Positions 35,143 to 44,479 of a stretch of DNA of 64,000 nt are shown here, in pieces (position 1 is the first letter of the stretch; each line of letters begins with the position of its first letter). The notes under the pieces were generated by a model. That model made no database searches and was not told the origin of the DNA. It was given only the letters and a program-made list of their open reading frames with translations. Both the position numbers and the translations under genes were made by a program. Source of the DNA: Haemaphysalis longicornis (lineage: Eukaryota; Arthropoda; Arachnida; Ixodida; Ixodidae); contig CM023449.1 in assembly GCA_013339765.2 (NCBI GenBank), positions 106,928,417 to 106,992,416 on the forward strand, read 5' to 3'.

Positions 35143-36953
35143 ATATTAGCGTAGTTAGGTCCGATTCGAGTTCCCATTGACGTTCCGCTGACTTGCACGT
35201 AATGAACTCCGTCGAACTCAAAATTGTTAAGTTCAAGAATAAGCCTAAGGAATGTTTGGAGAGCAGAAGAATCGATGGGTTTGTCGCACGATGACTGCTC
35301 ATACGCAAGGGATACAGTATACAAGGATGCAAGGATACAGCAAGGGATGTTAGTATACTGTGACGAAACATCAAGGGTGACTAGAAGGCAGTTATTAGGA
35401 ATTTCAATTTTTGAGATGTCTGAGAGAATGTCATTGGTATCCTTAATGAAGGAGGGAAAGCTGGGCGGAATGTCGCAAATGAGGTTATCCACATAGCGCG
35501 AGAGGTTTTCTATAACAGTGCCAATGCCAGAAACAATGGGGTGCCCTGTGTTGTTCACCTTGTGAATCTTTGGGAGAAGATCGAATTTACCGGCTACTGG
35601 GCTTAAGGGGATCAGGGAACGAGCCGTGGTTTCATTTATTGTTTTGTTTTTAACAAGCTCAGCAAGTTTATCTTTGACAATTTGCTTATAATCTTGAGTG
35701 GGATCATTGGGTAGTGCTTTATAGAACGTCGATACTGATAGTTGCTTATTGGCCTCGTTAACATACCCGGTTTTGTCAAGGATTAGGATTGCGCCTCCCT
35801 TGTCGGCAGGTTTAATAATTATGTCGGGAAAGCTTGCGAGTTCCGCTAGGGCTTTTGTTTTCGTTGGTAGTCATGTTGTGGTGGAAAGAAATTTGTGTTT
35901 GGTATGCTTTTCGCACATCGCGTTGGACAGCTTTGATGTACATGTCGAGGCAACTATCACGCTGTGTGGGAGGGGTCCAGTGCTTATAGCTAGGTAGGGT
36001 TCTGCGGGCTAATGTCGTATCTTCTAGCTAATGTCGTATATCTTCTAGAGTGCACTGTTTGTAGGCAACAATGTATCGGCCAAACTGAAACGCCCTTCCG
36101 AATACGTTTCAATAATCACCGCTCTCATGCAAAAAGCTGCCCTTATTTGCCCCTGTCAAGACATGTGAACAGTCCCGGGCATGCATTTGAACATCTTTAA
36201 TCAACGATTTTAGAATCCGCCTTCAAAACGCACCACGACCGCGAGGTTCGGGAATCTTATCTCCTTTATAAGTTTGGGTCAGCCACACTTGGAATTAATG
36301 AAAGTTACGGAAAACTAACGTGCTTATCCCTCGACTAAAATTAGCGGCTTCATAATTTTTATACCTATGTTCATTATTCCTACCCTCGAGTTTGCCATCA
36401 GAATTCGCATAAACTCTCCTTATACAGCAGATTTATTAGCCTAATGCGGCTCAACAATGCCATTTGTCCTGGGGAAGGAGGCCTCGTTCCCACCACCACT
36501 TAAGAATGTTTAACTCTTTGTGATCTATTCATGTTTAACCTTTTGTGACCCTACCTATTTCCTGTTCAATTGCTAGCGTCTGTGAAATGCTCTTTTGTGC
36601 CCCCTATCTATTCTCTTCATCCGCGGGGGGCAAACCCATCTTCGCTTCCCCCCGAACCAGTCTCCCCAGCCACTGAATACTTTGCTGTATACTCTTCCCT
36701 TTCTTTTCAAGCCGTGGTTGTCCAGTTTCCCCCATTGTCTGAACTTGCAGCCCGCGCGGCATACGTTGACCCGTCATGGTGCAACCTTGAACGCTGCATT
36801 GTTAACACGACCCGTTTTTCTCTCTCTCGCTCCCCCCCACCATTTTTTTTTGTTTGCTTCTTTGTTGATGTTGTAACATAGGCGTAGCCTGACTGTATGC
36901 CCACTCTCCTTTTCCGAAACATTTTCCGCTCCTTCTCACAGTTTTATGGAAAC

Positions 36954-36962
36954 CTATATAAG
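36954..36962 (+). promoter_or_regulatory. TATA-box-like element in the PLE-A terminal region
   Basis: CTATATAAG, conserved in the minus copy (near 24,010). It lies about 180 bp upstream of the SGNH hydrolase ATG, a plausible Pol II promoter position for it. Confidence 0.5.
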
Positions 36963-36999
36963 AAATGTGTTCAAAATGTTTGCGACAGCAAAATCATGT

Positions 37000-37047
37000 A
37001 ACTTTACTCTGATGGAGGCAAGTCCCGTTGCCGCTACGTAAGTAAAC
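37000..37047 (+). other. Structured terminal motif of PLE-A with CTGATG box
   Basis: CTGATGG (CTGATGA in the minus copy, 23,958-23,952) followed by a GGC...GCC stem, enclosed by TTTACT/AGTAAA. It resembles half of a hammerhead core, but GAAA is replaced by GCTACG. Confidence 0.35.
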
Positions 37048-37142
37048 ATTGTTTGTTATTGTTCTTGCTGTGTATCCGACTCTTTACTTATACTGTTTCT
37101 GCGCGCTTTGTGAGTTTATCTTTCTCTACATTTCATTCTACC

Positions 37143-38027
37143 ATGAGCGCTGACAGGACCACAGCAAAGAGCATCATCTCAAAATTTCCGCAGACCGAAA
37201 CCACAACAGTTGTGATCGGGGACTCCCAGACCAAGTATCTGTATCAGCACTTCAATCCCCTCTGCCCTGGAACCCCCGCTTTTGTTTCTCAGCCTGGCGC
37301 ATGCATTGCTGACGCACGCTCACTGATCGACTTTATCCCTGCCTCTGCCACTACAGTTTTTCTGCATGTCGGTACTAATGATCTCAGCTCTACTTCCGCT
37401 GAACATGCTTTCTCTGACTACCGCTCACTGACTGACCTCATTCTGGAATCTCGACCGAACATTTCCACTATTAACGCCAGTCTCATTCTTCCCCGCTCCG
37501 CTAACCACCGCCACGACTACCGCATCTCTCGCTTCGCTCGCTGCTGCAACGAAAAGGCGCGCCGTTTCAACTCACTTCTCCGCAAATTTTGCCGCCACTC
37601 ACGCTTTGTGCGCTTCGTCGATCATGGCTTTCAGCACCTTCCAGCCTCCCGAGTACTCGCTGCGGACGGCTTACACCCGAGCTTCGAGGGTGTGGCCTTG
37701 CTGGCCGGCCACATTCGTGCACTCTGCTTCATGCAACAGCGCTGCAATCCTCTGGGCTGGCACGACTTCGCATGCACCGCCGACCCAGTTGCAGCCCCGG
37801 CTATATTGCCAAATGACAGCGACTTTCAACCACTGCCTCCAATTCTATCCAGTGTAAGGACCCCGGAGCAGTGTCGTGCCAGCAGCCCACCGCCACCGCC
37901 CCCGGGCGAGCGCCAGCTTCCCAACCCCGAAGTCCACGGACGAGCGTCGCGCCAGCGACATGCGAACCCCTACTGGCAAACCTGCAGCGGCCACAACGCC
38001 CCGAGGGAACTCTCGCGGCGACACTAA
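37143..38027 (+). CDS. SGNH/GDSL-type hydrolase, retroelement-associated
   Basis: The in-frame ATG at 37,143 (ACCATGA context) gives 294 codons; the frame is open 30 codons upstream into PLE-A sequence. Numbering from 37,053, block I is VVIGDSQTK with Ser58, block II has Gly82 (QPGACI), block III VGTND with Asn109, block V ADGLHPS with Asp205 and His208. All catalytic blocks of an SGNH esterase are present. The C-terminal third is Pro/Arg-rich. Such domains occur in ORF1 of some CR1-type LINEs and in some giant PLEs; no RT follows on this strand. Substrate unknown. Confidence 0.75.
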   Translation: MSADRTTAKSIISKFPQTETTTVVIGDSQTKYLYQHFNPLCPGTPAFVSQPGACIADARSLIDFIPASATTVFLHVGTNDLSSTSAEHAFSDYRSLTDLILESRPNISTINASLILPRSANHRHDYRISRFARCCNEKARRFNSLLRKFCRHSRFVRFVDHGFQHLPASRVLAADGLHPSFEGVALLAGHIRALCFMQQRCNPLGWHDFACTADPVAAPAILPNDSDFQPLPPILSSVRTPEQCRASSPPPPPPGERQLPNPEVHGRASRQRHANPYWQTCSGHNAPRELSRRH

Positions 38028-38029
38028 TA

Positions 38030-38480
38030 GCGCTTTCCATTTGGCGAACAGGAGCACTTCTAACTGCACCCAAAGTGCTCTCGCGAGTTCTGGCGTCTTC
38101 CAGTGGTCGGGCAGGAGCAGGGACGTTGTGTTTCATTGGTCGATGAGGAGCACTTTTTTGGCGCCGAGAGCAGCAGAGAGCAGTTCTCGGTGCTCCGTCG
38201 CCGGCGGCGGAGTAACAGGAAACGCCGGGGAAGTCACATGACCTCTTTTGCGTCACCTCTGGTATGGTCCCTAGAAATTGTGCTAGTCTGCCCTCCGCGC
38301 GCTTTCTCTATGGGAAGGCGTGTCCTCGCCGCTGATGCACGCACAGCGCTGCGCAGAGGGCGCTGCGAGCAATCGGAGCGCCCGAGCGGCCGGAGCGAGA
38401 GCGGCCGGCCTATGCCTGTGCCGCGCGCTACTGCCGCGGAGCGCGAGCGCGCATCGGGGTTTGTCGGCCGCTTAGAGCGG
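38030..38480 (+). repeat. GC-rich repeat, copy 1
   Basis: CpG-rich segment with GGTATGGTCCCTAGAAAT at about 38,262. Reverse-complement relatives lie at 41,240-42,030 in matching order: GGCGAACAGGAGCA (38,048 and 42,000), the GGTATGG block (38,262 and 41,402) and CAATCGGAGCG (38,370 and 41,305). No coding frame is convincing. It could be a promoter-like region or an uncharacterised element end. Confidence 0.45.
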
Positions 38481-39035
38481 TGAAATCGAATGGTACGAGG
38501 TACATCAGCTCACAATTGAAGGTACGATAGTACTATAAGACCTTTTAGTTTCACGCCCCAAGTTTTTCGCGAATTGGAGCCTATTTGCGGCCGCTGAATT
38601 TCGCGAGTGAGACCGAAGGATGAAACCGCAACAACCAGCGTAGCCGTTTCACTACCACCGCTTGAACCATTATTAAAGTGAAGCTTTCTATGTCTCACTG
38701 GTGGCGTATGTCGCCTCGAAAAAGCATTGCAGGAAAGCCAACTGTCTCTGATGACGGTGATATCTGTGAGTAAAGTGAGAGGGAAAAAAACGCTTCCCGT
38801 GGTCAGAATCGAAGCTGGCTCCATCGCGTTTTGAAGCCGACGTCTATCTCAATGCGCATTTCCAACATGGTCAAAGCAGTTTGGATTTGGAGAGGAGTGC
38901 AGCCAGAAAAATTATCCACTCTTCCACTCCGCAACGATGGTTGAACACGAAGCTTTCTTCGCGTGAAATCAAATGGCAAAGGGTCGATGTCAAATCCGAC
39001 GCGATCATAAGTCCAAAATGCGTTCGAGTCAAAGT
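38481..39035. other. No recognisable gene
   Basis: Moderate-GC DNA without a convincing reading frame or repeat family. Its last part (38,935-38,961) is an imperfect inverted match to 39,353-39,380. Confidence 0.5.
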
Positions 39036-39051
39036 GAAAGCTCAATGAGTC

Positions 39052-39303
39052 GACCCGCCGCGGTGGCTCAGTGGCTAAGGCGTTGCGCTGCTGAGCACGA
39101 GGTCGCGGGTTCGATTGCCGGCCGCGGCGGCCGCTTTTCTGATGGAGGCGAAAAGAAAAACGCCCGTGTGTACGAGATTTCGGCGCACGTAAAAGATCCC
39201 CAGGTGGTCAAAATTAATCCGGAGCCCTCCACTACGGCGCGCCTCATCGCCTGCGTTGCGTCGGCGCGTTAAACCCTACAATCAATCAATCAATCAATCA
39301 ATC
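39052..39303 (+). repeat. tRNA-derived SINE, Ruka-like, with target duplication
   Basis: Full-length copy. Head has A-box TGGCTCAGTGG (39,064-39,074) and B-box GGTTCGATTGC (39,108-39,118); the body contains AAAGATCCCCAGGTGGTC and CCGGAGCCCTCCACTACGGC, recalled from tick Ruka SINEs; the tail is (AATC)n. A perfect 16-bp duplication GAAAGCTCAATGAGTC flanks it (39,036-39,051 and 39,304-39,319). Clean duplication and intact boxes suggest a young, Pol III-transcribable copy. Confidence 0.85.
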
Positions 39304-39319
39304 GAAAGCTCAATGAGTC

Positions 39320-40170
39320 AAATTCAAAACTCAGACGACAAGGAATCCCTCACAAGAAAGCTTCGCGTTCAACCATCAATGCTCAGACAGTGAATCCCGT
39401 TCAAAAAGAGCTCCCTGCGGCACCAGAAGCTGCGTTTGTTCCACATGGAAACTACCGGGTCATTCCCGAACGTCATTGATGGTGACAAGCACGCAGACGG
39501 CTGGTAGGCTGACAAAAAGAAAAGCGAAAGCTTGAGTAAAATGTTTTGCCAGCAAAAACTTGTTCCTATATACTTTGGGCAGAGTGCGGGGGGAGGGGGG
39601 AGGGGGGATAAAGCAAGGTATATATGGTCATGACAGTATAAATCAACCTCAATATTTTTACTCCTTGGTTTCAAACAGCCGCGATTATAATGATTGGCCA
39701 TAACACAAATATTCTCCCGTTTTTCTTTCCCCGCGTGCGTCTCGCAATTTCCTCCGAGTGTGTGGGTGACCAAAAAGAACCTGTGCAATGAGGAATGCAA
39801 GCGAAGTTACTGATTTGCAGCCGGGTGTTATTAAAAATCAGTTTCACGTACACGTGGTATTCACGAAAATTACAGGCACGCAGAAGAGGTTTGATAGTAC
39901 CCAAATTTTTGAAAATTTTGAGGAAGCGGAGTGTTTTAAGCGAAATGCGAAAAATGTATGGCCAGATCACTGGAATAATAGCTAGTCCTGGTAACAAACG
40001 CTCCAATGCACAGGGACGCTTCCGGAATACAGGCAAAATAATTTGCAGAAAAAAATTTTTTTTTAGGTATTGCGGAAAAAGAACTGCGTGATGCACGCCT
40101 GTTTCGCCTTCGCATCTGGTCCCAAAAAAAGTGTTTTCGAGCTTCTCAATGCCGCATCAACTGTTGGTCG
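39320..40170. other. No recognisable gene; G-rich run
   Basis: Low-GC DNA with no convincing ORF. Three G6 runs separated by single A (39,588-39,607) could form a G-quadruplex. Confidence 0.5.
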
Positions 40171-40176
40171 CCAACG

Positions 40177-40617
40177 CTATATTCTATCTTGCTGTGAAGC
40201 AGGCAAAGCTAATGTTTTTCTTGTTCCTGCAGTTTTTGGCACTTCTTGAGACCCGTCGTCGTCCACATGATCAGAAGCGTCTTCCCCAGCTATATCAACA
40301 ATGTAGGCGTCGGACAGCACTCCGCTAACGGGACATCGGCCGCGCACAGTGCGTACCCCGCACAAATTGGCCGTTCGCGACGGTGTTCGGCGGGTAATGG
40401 GGGCTTAAGCTTTAACCGAGAGCTTATCAGCTGCCTGCAGCGGATGTTGCATTGCGTCCTCTTTGTCAACATTTCGAGATATCCGTGATCCCCGAATGGA
40501 CGTTTCGAGACAAAGGGTGGAAAATGTCGCCTATGGCAGGTATATGCACGGCAAACAAAGGTTTCGACTTAACCGGTATTTCGAGATATCCGAGTTAGAG
40601 TTATGGAGAAATCACTG
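40177..40617 (-). mobile_element. Possible pogo/Tigger-like DNA transposon end
   Basis: From 40,617 leftward the minus strand reads CAGTGATTTCTCC, then ACTCGGATATCTCGAAATAC. This pattern of CAGTG start and repeated TATCTCGAAAT words is typical of Tigger-type terminal repeats. An acidic 62-residue frame (40,365-40,177) follows. No partner end or DDE domain was found, so this would be a remnant. Confidence 0.35.
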
Positions 40618-40659
40618 TATCTGATGACTGAAGGTGATTAAACTTCGTATGCATGTGCA

Positions 40660-41030
40660 CACGTCTTGTTTTTTTATTCGGAATTTACATTTAACAGATT
40701 CCCAGTCGCGCTTAAGGGCCTCCAGATCAACGATGCGAAAGGTCAGAAGGCACCGGTTCGAGCTGCTTTATTTACATACATGTACAGGGGACAACATCTT
40801 GGGAAACTTGCAAAGAAAGACGGTTCCAAAGAGCCATACAAAAAATCGGAGCGCCGACACACCACACACACATTTTCAGGCGCTGACTTTAACAACGGCG
40901 GGGATATTCACAAAGAACGGTTGTTTGCTTGGTAATTTAGCTGAAGCCCCGCATGATGTTTCCAAGCTGGAAAACGATGCCGTGCCGGCAGTGTTCCCGA
41001 AGCTCCCGAGTATGTGCCGAAATCGAAATA
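40660..41030 (+). pseudogene. Possible THAP-domain relic
   Basis: Across two frames, features of the C-terminal half of a THAP zinc finger appear in order: FSGADF (about 40,878) resembling the conserved HF..ADF segment, then LENDAVPAVFPKLPS (40,970-41,010) resembling the diagnostic AVPTIF motif. The zinc-binding cysteines are not seen. THAP domains occur in host regulators and P-type transposases. Weak call. Confidence 0.3.
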
Positions 41031-41239
41031 GCGTAGCGACACGATTCCGCGGTTTTTAGGAAACTCGATCCTTCATAATACGCGAAAACGTACTCCTGTC
41101 ACTTCACGCTTCGGTTAAAACTCTTCGTACTGGTAAGAACCAACTTATTTGGCTAATCTGGTTTGTCCACAGAAGCGGATACGGTTCGAAAAGGGGCAAT
41201 TAAAATGGGCTGAACCCGCCCAGAAACAGGGCAGAAATA

Positions 41240-42030
41240 CGAAGGCAGCAGCGGCACGGCAGAGCGCCGTCCGCCGCTGCCCATCGCGCCGGCCGGCCAC
41301 CGCGCTCCGATTGACTGCAGCGCCGCCGCTGCATGCATCACGGAGGAGCCCCCTTCGCGGCCGGCGGACGGCAGACTAGCACATATTTCTAGGGACCATA
41401 CCTCTGGTTTTATCCCCGGGTGGCGGAGGAAAAATGGCGGAACCCAGCAGCCGCGGTAGTCGCTCCGTGCGTACGGCAGCAGCGAAGCGCGGCCGTCTGG
41501 ACAAGGAAGCGCAAGCTCATCATTGGACAGCAGCAGCAGCGACGACGGCGACGATTTGAGATTGCATGAGTTTATGTTCGAGCACTTGTTCACCCCGCCG
41601 GAGCGGTGACCGAAGGTAGAGTCGTATGTATCTGGAAAAGACGGTGGACGCTGTTATCGTTCGCAGCTAATTTTTGGGAGACACGATGGTGACCCCTTTA
41701 TCATGAACATGAACATCCGCTCGGCTTCTTCATTCGTCGCCATGCGGAAGGCAGACACAAAACCACCGGCACGTATCTGGCAAAACTGGCGAGGAATAAC
41801 TGCGTGCGGACATCGCGAGCGCGCGAAATGCTCCGGGAAGCGAGCGCGGGAAACGTTTGGTCACATGACTCTTGACATCTCGCCCTCCCCCTCTTTTCAC
41901 TGCTCCCGGAGCAGCGCGAATGTTTCATTCGCGGAACGAAAGCACACGTCCCCGTTACTCCCGTGTGCTGCTCTGGCTGCTCGCTCAACTTGCTCCTGTT
42001 CGCCCAATGGAATTCGCCATAAGAAGCTCC
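41240..42030 (-). repeat. GC-rich repeat, copy 2 (inverted)
   Basis: Reverse-orientation relative of 38,030-38,480. The best-conserved block is GGTATGGTCCCTAGAAAT at 41,402-41,385. It overlaps the possible 5' exon at 41,433. Confidence 0.4.
41433..41608 (+). CDS. Possible 5' exon or small ORF, function unknown
   Basis: An ATG in AAAATGGCGG context opens MAEPSSRGSRSVRTAAAKRG in a CpG-rich setting. After a one-base frame change near 41,515 another frame reads LDSSSSDDGDDLRLHEFMF and ends PPER-stop at 41,608. The composition (acidic serine run, then hydrophobic-charged helix) is protein-like. Either an indel error or chance could explain the split. No family recognised. Confidence 0.25.
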
Positions 42031-42425
42031 CTGACCGGCGCCGCACCAACAGCATGCCACGCCCAACCTCCGCATCTTCAGCGACCGCCGAGCTCACGAA
42101 AACCAACAGCAGCGCGTCCGCCGGACGTTCCGGGATCCAAAATCTAGCCCTCCATGCCACATGCCCTTACTACCTTCGAAAGAATCGGCATAGCAGCAAC
42201 TGACTACAACCCAAAAAAACAAGTAACGCGGCCTCCTTCCCCGTTTCAAGACAGTTTTTAAAGCTAAGAAAAATCACCGAAAAGTGCATACGTTCCGAAT
42301 TGCACGTTTCCGCTCTTGCACAGTACTTGACTGCCGCGGTCGCTACCAGGGGTCTTAGGATTAGAATAAAACCTGCTACTGCCGAACTCTCCCCGTCCAA
42401 CATGAATAAGTGGAAACAGGTACTG
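41610..42425. other. No recognisable gene
   Basis: Apart from the tail of GC-rich repeat copy 2, no supported feature. Frames here are short and lack family motifs. Confidence 0.45.
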
Positions 42426-42429
42426 ATAA

Positions 42430-42900
42430 AGCATCTTTACAATTAACTGAAATAATCCTCGATCACTACGAAACTACGGCCCATTCTCTCCGAAAGAAAG
42501 AGGAACTACTTAGTCAGGAACTAAGCAAAAGGGAGTAGAACCTTTTAAGCAACTACGAATCGAAGACGGCCTCCGCCATATCCCGAACAAAAGACCGAAA
42601 GTTTAACCGAGATAAGATTTCTAACACTGGCCGCATGCGTAAGAACCTAACAAGCTCCGGCACTAGTAACTGCCCCACCTCTGACAATACGGCCGATAAT
42701 GTCACTACGACTGTAATAAATGCTTCGACTACTGCACCCCAAACAGTTCAGGTAAACACCTGTACTAATATTTTTCCCTCGCCTGCCGTCACAAAAGAAA
42801 ACCTTACCGGGAATGTAATGAACCTTTCAAGTATAACCCTCTCCCCAGCTCAGATGAACGTCTTGTCAAAGGGCCTAAACTTTCGCCCTGCTACTGGAGG
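42430..42900 (+). pseudogene. N-terminal part of a Penelope-like ORF
   Basis: In one frame: a Lys/Glu-rich helix (SLRKKEELLSQELSKRE, then a TAG near 42,535), a Ser/Thr/Asn-rich linker, and LSPAQMNVLSKGLNFRPATG, the conserved N-terminal signature upstream of PLE RT. The frame stops abruptly at the inverted PLE-B repeat at 42,901. It is similar to, but distinct from, the PLE-A sequence at 45,060 (PNFHLVEATGGF). Confidence 0.6.
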
Positions 42901-43109
42901 GCGAAAAAAACAGCGCGAAGAACGGGACAAGGAAGGACAAACGGACGAAGCGCTGACTAACAACCAAATGCTTTATTTCCGCGCACGGCTATAAAGGCAT
43001 CGAAGAAAAGGGGGGGGGGCGACACAAACACACACAAGCTTGAAGATTACTAGGCGAGGGGTTCAGATAGATAACTTATTTCTTTTGATAGTTATTTCTA
43101 ATTCGGGAT

Positions 43110-44414
43110 GACAAGAAATGTGGGCCGAGCCACCGCAAACTGGACCACGTCGTATCGTCCCTGAAAGAAGCAGAATTGAATTTGCTTCAGTCCGACAAGG
43201 AGGGGGGCTTCGTGATAGCCACAAGGAGTGTCTATAGCGAAAAAGCCCAGCTTGCCCTTAGCGGGCATTTCGAAGAAGTACCGCATGTTAACCCCGCGAA
43301 AGAAAAAACCAGGGCGGCAAACCTTTGCCAGGGGCTGGGTCTGTCCAAGCTGGCATCTTCGGTGAAGGCGAGCAAGTTGAACACGCTGTCTGTCTTCTTC
43401 TCTGCAAAAACTCACAAGCAGGAATGCCCGTTTCGCGTCATCGTATCTGAGCGGGGAATTTGGCAACGCCTTCTGGGTGGCTACCTTCAAAAATCCCTGG
43501 CACTTCTGCGCCTAGACGACCCCTACCTCATCAGGAGACCACATGAAGTTTCGTCGTACTTCGAGAGTGAATGCCCAAGAAATGTTAGCGCCTTTTCCGT
43601 CGATGTCAGGGACTTATACTATTCCCTGCCAAAGAACCTCCTCTGTGAAGAAGTGTCAGAGTGCATTGACCGCCACGGCGCCGTGAAGTTCCAGAACTCG
43701 TGTGGAGTGAATGTGAGCCATTTTTTAGAAATATTGCGCTTTTACTTGCAGTCTACTTTTATCTCCCACGACAACCGGCTAATGGTTCAGAAAGAAGGAA
43801 TTTGCATAGGCTCCTGTCTTGCACCGGTACTTAGCGATCTTTTAATGGCCCGCTTTGACAGAAGCCTAATGGATAACCTTGACCAGACGTTAACACTTAA
43901 GGTGTTCCGATATGTTGACGATTATCTGATAATTTTTAACCTTGACAAACGTCACCCGCGCAAACTTTCGGAACTAATATTTGACGTTTTTAAAACTCAA
44001 CTTCAACCACTTAACCTGACTAACGAACTTCCGGTAGATTGCAAAATTAGGTTTTTAGACATGCATTTTTCGTTCACCCCTAATCACGTTTGCTGGTCGT
44101 ATGAGCCGCGGTCGAAGAAGGCGCTTTTACCCTACTCTTCGGCGCACTCTAAACTTGTGAAACAAGGCATAGCAAATTCCTGCTTAAAATCAGCCCTTAC
44201 GCGCTCTTGTAAGCATGTGGTCGAGTCTAGTTTTTTGAGGCAAGTCGACCGTCTAATTGATGCGGGGTTTCCTAATGCCTTCATCATGAGTGTTGCAGAA
44301 CGGCTGGTTCGTGACCTAAAAAAGAAGCCCAATGTAGATAGTGACCAGCCTAAAAGAAAGAAAAAGAAAAACTTGCCGTTATACCCTACATTCACCGAGT
44401 CTCACACAATGTAA
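43110..44414 (+). CDS. PLE-B reverse transcriptase (5'-truncated, otherwise open)
   Basis: 412 codons from the first ATG at 43,176; the frame is open from 43,095. Motifs: FVIATRSVYSEKA, LSVFFSAKTHK, PFRVIVSERG, motif A FSVDVRDLYYSLP with Asp, GICIGSCLAPVLSDLLMARF, motif C FRYVDDYLIIF, and a basic C-terminus (KRKKKKNLP). It would copy RNA primed at an endonuclease nick. The RT core is complete with all catalytic Asp. The N-terminal domain is missing. The GIY-YIG part follows in another frame. Confidence 0.85.
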   Translation, partial: DKKCGPSHRKLDHVVSSLKEAELNLLQSDKEGGFVIATRSVYSEKAQLALSGHFEEVPHVNPAKEKTRAANLCQGLGLSKLASSVKASKLNTLSVFFSAKTHKQECPFRVIVSERGIWQRLLGGYLQKSLALLRLDDPYLIRRPHEVSSYFESECPRNVSAFSVDVRDLYYSLPKNLLCEEVSECIDRHGAVKFQNSCGVNVSHFLEILRFYLQSTFISHDNRLMVQKEGICIGSCLAPVLSDLLMARFDRSLMDNLDQTLTLKVFRYVDDYLIIFNLDKRHPRKLSELIFDVFKTQLQPLNLTNELPVDCKIRFLDMHFSFTPNHVCWSYEPRSKKALLPYSSAHSKLVKQGIANSCLKSALTRSCKHVVESSFLRQVDRLIDAGFPNAFIMSVAERLVRDLKKKPNVDSDQPKRKKKKNLPLYPTFTESHTM

Positions 44415-44479
44415 AAACAGTAGCGAAAAAAGCGGGTGTGAAGGTGGTTTTTTTCAGCTCCGAACAAATTATCTGGTCT

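Larger units (their letters stand above)
23844..36007 (-). mobile_element. PLE-A spacer copy, minus strand, split by two insertions
   Basis: PLE-A sequence occupies 23,844-24,446 (3' region), 30,045-31,372 (linker, GIY-YIG and RT C-terminus) and 35,143-36,007 (RT core to the truncated 5' end). An I-like LINE and a Ty3 element fill the interruptions. The intact sequence of both empty sites is seen in the arms (near 13,620 and 14,965). The RT piece keeps LDVSS in motif A, the Asp lost in both arms, but is frameshifted elsewhere. The GIY-YIG piece (30,699-30,442) contains VVYLLECTVCRQQYIGQTE. Confidence 0.85.
36008..37130 (+). mobile_element. PLE-A 3' fragment, plus strand, head to head with the spacer copy
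   Basis: Starts at GCTAATGTCGTAT with a short local duplication, then GIY-YIG (VVYLLECTVCRQQCIGQTE; 36,012-36,200), 3' UTR matching 24,446-23,844 in reverse, a TATA box and the terminal region. The minus copy ends at 36,007, so the two copies diverge from that point. Similarity to PLE-A ends in GAGTTTATCTTT near 37,122. Confidence 0.85.

Noticed and set aside
37000..37047. Complete hammerhead ribozyme at the PLE-A end
   Set aside because: CTGATG is present but GAAA is replaced by GCTACG, and the outer stem has the wrong topology for a hammerhead.
36012..37130. PLE-A plus fragment as the true 5' terminal repeat of the SGNH ORF
   Set aside because: Not rejected as a possibility, but not annotated: no RT ORF follows on the plus strand before 43,095, so one element cannot be demonstrated.
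38510..39045. Host coding exon on the minus strand
   Set aside because: Two short overlapping frames with no domain, no splice-site support and an inverted repeat nearby.
43098..43490. 130-codon minus-strand frame
   Set aside because: Antisense to the PLE-B reverse transcriptase, no recognisable content.
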